Shown here: positions 49,343 to 55,015 of the stretch, one piece after another
How the letters are laid out: each line of letters begins with the position of its first letter
How positions within the stretch are numbered: the stretch's first letter is position 1
NCBI GenBank assembly: GCA_944322355.1
Contig: CALUOT010000010.1
Coordinates: 1 to 55,015, forward strand
DNA: 55,015 bases
Reading direction: 5' to 3'
Source: an uncultured Bacteroides sp.
GTDB lineage: Bacteria > Bacteroidota > Bacteroidia > Bacteroidales > Bacteroidaceae
Position numbers and translations under genes: made by a program
Notes under the pieces: model-generated
What the model was told of the DNA's origin: nothing
Seen by the model: only the letters and a program-made list of their open reading frames with translations
Database searches by the model: none

Positions 49343-49399
49343 GTATCTGATACTGTTGCCAAAGAGTATCTGATACTGTTGATGAAGAGTATCAGATAC
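49343..49399 (+). repeat. Intergenic array E: three units, period 23
   Basis: GTATCTGATAC at 49343 and 49366 and its reverse complement GTATCAGATAC at 49389, 23 bases apart. Each is a perfect five-base inverted repeat with one central base. The word AAGAGTATC-T-GATA resembles that of array D. Confidence 0.88.
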
Positions 49400-49432
49400 C
49401 CTTAAAAGTACCCTACACATGAGATAAGATTG

Positions 49433-49523
49433 ACACCCATATAAGGGTATTAAGGAACACCCATACATGGGTATTGAGGAACACCCATACATGGGTATTA
49501 ACGATACCCCTTGCATGGGGTCT
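49433..49523 (+). repeat. Intergenic array F: four units, period 24
   Basis: Units start near 49433, 49457, 49481 and 49505. ACCCATACATGGGT in units 2 and 3 (arms ACCCAT/ATGGGT), ACCCATATAAGGGT in unit 1, and ACCCCTTGCATGGGGT in unit 4, where both arms changed together. It follows array E after 33 bases and ends 8 bases before the aldo/keto reductase stop. Confidence 0.88.
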
Positions 49524-49525
49524 GA

Positions 49526-50706
<1,181 letters not shown>

Positions 50707-50731
50707 ATCCTTCGTCTTGTTAACTATGTCG

Positions 50732-50739
50732 CAAAGTTA
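50732..50739 (-). promoter_or_regulatory. -7 box of the aldo/keto reductase gene
   Basis: On minus, TAACTTTG within GTAACTTTGCGACA, 26 bases upstream of the ATG. The same 14 bases form the antisense promoter near 20198. Confidence 0.6.
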
Positions 50740-50826
50740 CAGGGCAACGAGCCTTTAGCCCGTACCTGAACCACAGATTGAACAACCAATTTCGTAGGTA
50801 ATGGCAGACAGTCAGGGAAAACAACG

Positions 50827-50834
50827 TATATTTG
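50827..50834 (+). promoter_or_regulatory. -7 box of the AraC-family regulator gene
   Basis: TATATTTG, 22 bases before the ATG at 50856. No TTG at the usual -33 distance. Confidence 0.5.
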
Positions 50835-50855
50835 CAGGTATAAAGCAGATTGGAT

Positions 50856-51752
50856 ATGAACGAGATAATGAAAATTGATACCGTGCAGCAATACAATGAT
50901 TACTTCGGCATGGATACGCTGCATCCGTTGGTGACGGTCATCGAAGGGCGTAAGGGGAAGCCCCTGCATTTCTGTAAGAAACTCTATAACATATACGCCA
51001 TCCTTATCAAAGACACCGATTGCGGCAGCCTGAAATACGGGCGCAGCCTCTACGACTACCAGCAAGGCGCGATGCTATTCCTGGCTCCGGGGCAAGTGAT
51101 GGGGTCGGAAGACGACGGACAGCTGCACCAGCCCGAAGGTTGGGTGCTGGCGTTTCATCCCGAACTGTTGCGCGGCACGCCGTTGGCACGCAGTATAAAG
51201 GATTACACTTACTTCTCGTACAATGCCAACGAAGCCCTGCACCTCTCCACTGCGGAGCGGCAAACGATTATCGGTTGCCTGGAGAAAATCCGCGAGGAAC
51301 TGCAAAGCCCCGTATTCGACAAGCACAGCCGGTCGCTGATAGTGGATAACGTCAAGCTCCTGCTCGACTATTGCATCCGCTTCTACGACCGCCAGTTCAT
51401 CACCCGCGAGAACCTGAACAGCGACATCCTCGCTCGCTTCGAGACATTATTGGACGATTATTTCCGCTCCGGCAAGCCTGCCACGGAAGGGCTGCCCACC
51501 GTGCAGTATTGTGCCGACAAGCTCTGCCTCTCTTCCAATTACCTGAGTGACCTGCTGAAGAAAGAGACCGGAGAATCCGCCCTGAAGCATATCCAGCAAA
51601 AGACATTGGAAATGGCAAAGGAGCAGGTGTTCGGCACAGGGAAGTCTGTCAGCGAGATTGCCTACGGGCTGGGCTTTCAATATCCCCAGCATTTCAGCCG
51701 GTGGTTCAAGAAGCAGACGGGCATGACGCCGAACGAGTATCGAGTACAGTAA
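50856..51752 (+). CDS. AraC-family transcriptional regulator
   Basis: 298 residues: a cupin-like sensing half (about 30-125, LITVIEGRKGKPLHF-like opening, YQQGAMLFLAPGQVM and GWVLAFHPELL) and two helix-turn-helix motifs at the C-terminus (about 195-296), LPTVQYCADKLCLSSNYLSDLLKK and VSEIAYGLGFQYPQHFSRWFKK. It probably controls the divergent aldo/keto reductase gene in response to a small ligand. TTG at 50850 is in frame but ATG 50856 is preferred. Array G starts 5 bases after its stop. Confidence 0.88.
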   Translation: MNEIMKIDTVQQYNDYFGMDTLHPLVTVIEGRKGKPLHFCKKLYNIYAILIKDTDCGSLKYGRSLYDYQQGAMLFLAPGQVMGSEDDGQLHQPEGWVLAFHPELLRGTPLARSIKDYTYFSYNANEALHLSTAERQTIIGCLEKIREELQSPVFDKHSRSLIVDNVKLLLDYCIRFYDRQFITRENLNSDILARFETLLDDYFRSGKPATEGLPTVQYCADKLCLSSNYLSDLLKKETGESALKHIQQKTLEMAKEQVFGTGKSVSEIAYGLGFQYPQHFSRWFKKQTGMTPNEYRVQ

Positions 51753-51756
51753 GCAT

Positions 51757-51866
51757 ACTTTAATCGGATTAAAGCATTACTTTAGTCGGATTAAAGCGAT
51801 GCTTTAGTCGGATTAAAGTAATGCTTTATCAGGACTAAAGTAACACTTTATTCTTAGTAAAGGAAA
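51757..51866 (+). repeat. Intergenic array G: five units, period 22
   Basis: Units start at 51757, 51779, 51801, 51823 and 51845. Word CTTTAATCGGATTAAAG is a perfect 8-base inverted repeat around one central base in unit 1; units 2-3 keep CTTTAGTCGGATTAAAG, unit 4 CTTTATCAGGACTAAAG, unit 5 CTTTATTCTTAGTAAAG. Outer arms CTTTA/TAAAG persist in all five; spacer between palindromes is 5 bases. It sits between convergent genes. Confidence 0.95.
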
Positions 51867-51887
51867 AATAAAGTAGCAAGTCGCTGT

Positions 51888-52331
51888 CTACCAGAGCAGT
51901 CCATCCTCATAGCTATCGAATATGGGACCCTTTTCCAAGCCCGCCGAGCGGAATACGGCTTCAATGCTTTGCTGCTCGGAAGGCGTAATGAGACGCTCAC
52001 CTCTGCGACTGAGGTAGAAATAGCTTTCGCATGAAAAGCAGCCCATCACCTTGCGGCGTACGACCTTACCGGACTTCATCGGCACATCATCAAAGAGATG
52101 CGTCATGCCTCGTGCGTAACGTACAGGGGTGTTGTCGCGGTAGAGAGGACAGGGAGTAGCCGCCTGACGGGCCAGATTAGGGTTGACGGAGCGGACGATG
52201 CGAGGATTGGTCTCGCCGCTTTCGCTCAACAGACGGGCCGCCATAGCGTGCAGGCACGTGGCAGAACGAGGACAAGCTTCGGCGCCGAAGCAGTAGAGAT
52301 AGTCTTTAGGAACATCTTTCAGTTGTATCAT
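51888..52331 (-). CDS. DUF6078-family cysteine-rich protein
   Basis: 147 residues, no signal. Pattern of six conserved-looking cysteines: C14, C20 and C26 in YLYCFGAEACPRSATCLHA, C61 in TPCPLYRDNTPVRYARG, and C98/C101 in MGCFSCESYFYLSRRGERL. The arrangement suggests a metal- or cluster-binding site, not proven. The C-terminal EAVFRSAGLEKGPIFDSYED is typical of the Bacteroidales family I recall as DUF6078. Function unknown. It ends 21 bases from array G and starts about 100 bases after pyrF. Confidence 0.68.
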   Translation of the reverse strand: MIQLKDVPKDYLYCFGAEACPRSATCLHAMAARLLSESGETNPRIVRSVNPNLARQAATPCPLYRDNTPVRYARGMTHLFDDVPMKSGKVVRRKVMGCFSCESYFYLSRRGERLITPSEQQSIEAVFRSAGLEKGPIFDSYEDGLLW

Positions 52332-52360
52332 AACGTATTGTTTTTAAGGATATAAACGAA

Positions 52361-52397
52361 TCAGCCGTGCGGCAAGCCATTTCGCACGCACGGCTGA
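52361..52397 (-). terminator. Hairpin after pyrF
   Basis: Perfect 11-base arms TCAGCCGTGCG and CGCACGGCTGA, 15-base loop. On minus the following sequence is ATTCGTTTAT, a poor T run, so termination may be partial and the DUF6078 gene may be read through from pyrF. Confidence 0.55.
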
Positions 52398-52434
52398 AAA
52401 TGCTTTTCGGGAATGTTTTCCTCAATAAGGTGGA

Positions 52435-53259
52435 TTAAAAAATCTGCTTCAGTTGCTCGGCCATCTGTACTTGCACTTCCCGGGCAGCTTGACGGGCGGC
52501 TTCGGCAAAGTCGGCTCCCTTACTGGCATAGATGATGCCGCGGCTGGAATTGACGATAAGGCCGCAATCTTTGGTCATACCATATCGGCAGACTTCTTCC
52601 AACGAACCGCCCTGTGCACCTACACCGGGGACGAGGAGGAAGTGATGGGGCACAATGCGACGAATATCCTCGAAGGCACGTCCCTGTGTGGCGCCCACCA
52701 CGTACATCATCTGTTCATCGCCTGCCCACTCCTGACTACGGCGCAGCACTTTCTCGAAAAGGCGTTCGCCCTGGGCATCTTCCGTCAGTTGGAAGTCGTG
52801 CGAACCTTTGTTGCTGGTCAAGGCCAACAGGATAACCCAACGCTTGTCATACCCCAAGAAGGGCGTCACGCTGTCCTCACCCATATAAGGAGCCACGGTG
52901 ACGGCGTCAATGTCCAGTTCCTCGAAGAAAGTACGGGCATACATGGCCGAAGTGTTACCGATGTCGCCACGTTTGGCATCGGCGATGATGAACTGGTCAG
53001 GATACTGCTCGCGGATATACTTTACAGTCTTCTCGAATGCCATCCAGCCTTTCACGCCCATGCTCTCGTAGAAAGCCAGATTGGGTTTGTAAGCGATGCA
53101 AAGGTCGGCCGTGGCGTCGATGATGGCCTTGTTGAAGGCAAAGACGGGTTCGTGACTGTCCAACAGATGGTCGGGGATTTTCTTGATGTCCGTGTCCAGG
53201 CCGACGCAGAGGAATGACTGCTTGCGGCGGATGTTGTCGATGAGTTGTTGCTTGTTCAT
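52435..53259 (-). CDS. pyrF: Orotidine 5'-phosphate decarboxylase
   Basis: 274 residues, the longer bacterial type. It converts OMP to UMP, the last step of de novo pyrimidine synthesis. Seen: [13 protein letters not shown] at the start, [24 protein letters not shown], the catalytic [14 protein letters not shown] loop (Asp-Lys-Asp) and VPGVGAQGG near the phosphate site. Cytosolic. In relatives it often follows prfA; here two extra genes separate them. Confidence 0.95.
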   Translation of the reverse strand: MNKQQLIDNIRRKQSFLCVGLDTDIKKIPDHLLDSHEPVFAFNKAIIDATADLCIAYKPNLAFYESMGVKGWMAFEKTVKYIREQYPDQFIIADAKRGDIGNTSAMYARTFFEELDIDAVTVAPYMGEDSVTPFLGYDKRWVILLALTSNKGSHDFQLTEDAQGERLFEKVLRRSQEWAGDEQMMYVVGATQGRAFEDIRRIVPHHFLLVPGVGAQGGSLEEVCRYGMTKDCGLIVNSSRGIIYASKGADFAEAARQAAREVQVQMAEQLKQIF

Positions 53260-53293
53260 AATTTATAGTTCGTTAGTGATTAGCGGTTATTGA

Positions 53294-53671
53294 TTAGTAG
53301 TTGGTGTGGGAGAGGCAGCGGATGGTGCCTTGCAGGAAAGCCGTGGGCTGCAATAGGTGGTCGTGCTTGTGCTCGCCTTCGGACAGCAGGCCTAGGAACA
53401 TCAGCAAGAGCAGCAACTCGCTACACATTAATATAGAGATGGCATTTCTCCCATTCACGTCCATCCCGAAGAGCTGGTGCAGTGAGCACGTCGGTAGGCT
53501 CAGCGAAAGCAAGGTGCTCACGGATAGGATGTAGAACAGTGTGACCAGCAAGCAATTTTCGCACTGCCAACTGTTGCCCACCAGCCGGAGTTGTAAGAAG
53601 TCAACGCCAAGATGAAGATTAACGTCACGAGGAAGCGGCGGGCGCAACGGCGAAAAGAGGCCATTATTCAT
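53294..53671 (-). CDS. Small putative membrane protein of unknown function
   Basis: 125 residues from the ATG at 53671: a polar start (MNNGLFSPLRPPLPRDV), two hydrophobic stretches (about 44-62, LLVTLFYILSVSTLLSLSL, and about 84-100, ILMCSELLLLLMFLGLL) and a His/Lys-rich tail (SEGEHKHDHLLQ). Codon choice resembles other genes here and GC is far above the lipoprotein upstream. No family recognised and no good ribosome site, so it could be a remnant. An in-frame ATG at 53743 would overlap the upstream gene end. Confidence 0.4.
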   Translation of the reverse strand: MNNGLFSPLRPPLPRDVNLHLGVDFLQLRLVGNSWQCENCLLVTLFYILSVSTLLSLSLPTCSLHQLFGMDVNGRNAISILMCSELLLLLMFLGLLSEGEHKHDHLLQPTAFLQGTIRCLSHTNY

Positions 53672-53717
53672 TGCGTAAGAATTATGATTGAGATTTGAGA
53701 TACAAATATTCTTTTTC

Positions 53718-54791
53718 TTAATTAGATACATCTGCTTGTCCAAAATATAAAATTAGGAAATTGCCTATATAATATCTTTTTATTGGCGAAATTATTAATT
53801 TAGGAGTGGTATTTTCATTAAATAAATTAGCGATTTCTTGTGGAGATAAAGCTATCTTATATCCAACAGGTATGTATTTGTAATCATTATTCGCTAAAAT
53901 ATAGACTAAAAAAAGCACCTGTACAAAATTATATTTGTGATTCCCTATATAATAGATTGGTACCCTAAGTCTTTCTTGGTTATTGTTTATTGCTTGTTTA
54001 AAATCATATGCATATTCTTTGCTAACAAAATCGGCAATTTCTTGTTCCGTATCGAAAGAGAAATCTTTTCCGTTGTCTTTCCCAGACAAACTTGCTAATA
54101 ATAAATATACCTTAGGAATATTTTTGGGAACATTTTTTACATATAAATGGGTCGTATTTCGTTTAGATGCTGGTGCATTTTGAGAAATTGAATAGACTTT
54201 ATATCCATTGTTGAGTAATAAATCTAAATTGTAAGCAGTTTCTTTTATTTCTTTCTCATCTATATTACGTATGCCTTTCGCATATAATGTAGCTTTCGTG
54301 TATCCATAAGAATCAAAATAGTTGAAATAGGAAAATCCTGTATTATTTAAATCTATTTCTGAGAACGGTATCTCAGATAGCTCTTCTTTTCTTTTACTAA
54401 TTTCACTATTTATGATGTTTGTTATTGATAAAGTTGTATCTATTAATGTTTTGCTTTTCTTATATTCTAATTTGTATTGTAATGAAATTTTTTTATCCTT
54501 GCTTAATTGATAGCAGATATCAAGTAAATACGGCTTTTGTATTGAGGTTGGAAACGAATTAATCATATAATCTCCTTTTTTTTCACCGAACTCAATATAT
54601 GGTGTAAACAAAAGAGAATCTTTCCAATAGACATTCATTGCTAAATCCCATTGTTTTATATTATCTCCAACATTAAAGCAAATTTTTTGGTCATTGCTAT
54701 TATAGTTTAATGAAATGTGATTATTTCTATTACAACTATAGAAAATGCTTACGATAGAAAATATTAGAATATGTGATATTTGTTTTTTCAT
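53718..54791 (-). CDS. AT-rich lipoprotein of unknown function
   Basis: 357 residues, lipobox IFYSC then NRNNHISLNY. No known domain is recognised; it has mixed alpha/beta content, and the middle SYFNYFDSYGYTKATLYAKG and the C-terminal YYIGNHKYNFVQVLFLVYILAN are notable. Sampled lines hold about 20-32 percent GC against about 50 percent in pyrF, so it looks acquired. It starts 11 bases after the prfA stop and so is co-transcribed with prfA despite its composition. ATG 54791 opens the signal peptide. Confidence 0.75.
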   Translation of the reverse strand: MKKQISHILIFSIVSIFYSCNRNNHISLNYNSNDQKICFNVGDNIKQWDLAMNVYWKDSLLFTPYIEFGEKKGDYMINSFPTSIQKPYLLDICYQLSKDKKISLQYKLEYKKSKTLIDTTLSITNIINSEISKRKEELSEIPFSEIDLNNTGFSYFNYFDSYGYTKATLYAKGIRNIDEKEIKETAYNLDLLLNNGYKVYSISQNAPASKRNTTHLYVKNVPKNIPKVYLLLASLSGKDNGKDFSFDTEQEIADFVSKEYAYDFKQAINNNQERLRVPIYYIGNHKYNFVQVLFLVYILANNDYKYIPVGYKIALSPQEIANLFNENTTPKLIISPIKRYYIGNFLILYFGQADVSN

Positions 54792-54802
54792 ATAAATTTC
54801 AT

Positions 54803-55015
54803 TTATAGTTCACTTGCTTTTAGTCGCTCTGCGTTCTCCGCCACAATGAGATGATCAATACAGTCTTGAATATCACCATCCATGAAAGCGGAAAGATTAT
54901 GGCGAGTGTAGTTGATGCGGTGGTCGGTGATGCGCCCCTGCGGATAGTTGTAGGTGCGAATCTTGGCCGAGCGGTCGCCGGTGCTGACCATTGTCTTGCG
55001 CTTGGAGGCGATGTC
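54803..55015 (-). CDS. prfA: Peptide chain release factor 1, C-terminal end (5' part outside window)
   Basis: The last 70 residues of RF1, which releases peptides at UAA and UAG stops on the ribosome. [20 protein letters not shown], then [19 protein letters not shown] and the closing [13 protein letters not shown] are diagnostic. The GGQ motif lies beyond the window end. First visible gene of the prfA-lipoprotein-(small protein)-pyrF series. Confidence 0.95.
   Translation of the reverse strand, partial: DIASKRKTMVSTGDRSAKIRTYNYPQGRITDHRINYTRHNLSAFMDGDIQDCIDHLIVAENAERLKASEL

Noticed and set aside
52453-53217. Plus-strand frame opposite pyrF
   Set aside because: Antisense shadow of pyrF.

Overview
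The window reads as chromosome of a gut Bacteroidales organism, most likely Bacteroides or Phocaeicola. It has SusC/SusD pairs, a one-protein hybrid two-component regulator, ECF sigma/FecR pairs, many lipoproteins, long pyruvate:ferredoxin oxidoreductase and the Bacteroidota promoter form TTG-N18/19-TAnnTTTG upstream of several genes. Species cannot be fixed from the sequence alone.

Layout. 1-3.4 kb: tail of a surface-polysaccharide operon (GDP-L-fucose synthase, then two genes that look like the two halves of YjbH in swapped order, then a lipoprotein). 3.4-9.6 kb: an ATP-grasp-like protein, an AAA ATPase and pyruvate:ferredoxin oxidoreductase with its terminator. 9.7-11.7 kb: ECF sigma, membrane anti-sigma-like protein, DUF4252 protein and a 5'-truncated Rpn-type nuclease/transposase remnant. 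12.2-22.1 kb: polysaccharide utilisation locus 1 on the minus strand (sigma, FecR anti-sigma, SusC with an STN signalling domain, SusD, a clan GH-A-like hydrolase, a NodB deacetylase). Its enzyme genes and most of susC are AT-rich against GC-richer flanks. 22.4-33.7 kb and 38.4-42.8 kb: a pectin/rhamnogalacturonan-type system in two operons, GH28-GH43 fusion / GH106 rhamnosidase / hybrid regulator on plus and GH28 / CBM9-like / GH28 on minus. They are separated by AsmA and N-carbamoylputrescine amidase genes. 43-55 kb: core metabolism and housekeeping (glutamate dehydrogenase, malic enzyme with a coupled 57-residue membrane protein, DUF3810, an alpha/beta hydrolase, a Tat-type aldo/keto reductase divergent from an AraC regulator, DUF6078, pyrF, an AT-rich lipoprotein and the end of prfA).

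How it fits together. Locus 1 should respond through SusC STN - FecR - ECF sigma signalling. A plus-strand promoter and intrinsic terminator lie between the fecR and susC genes, where a cis-antisense RNA of the DonS kind would sit. The pectin genes are probably under the hybrid regulator; the upstream regions of both operons share a 12-base motif with 20-base direct repeats.

The most unusual signal is a set of seven intergenic arrays of short units with a period of exactly 22, 23 or 24 bases. Each array has its own word, usually built around a palindrome, sometimes with one unit inverted. The architecture repeats across loci while the word changes. Most arrays start just after a stop codon.
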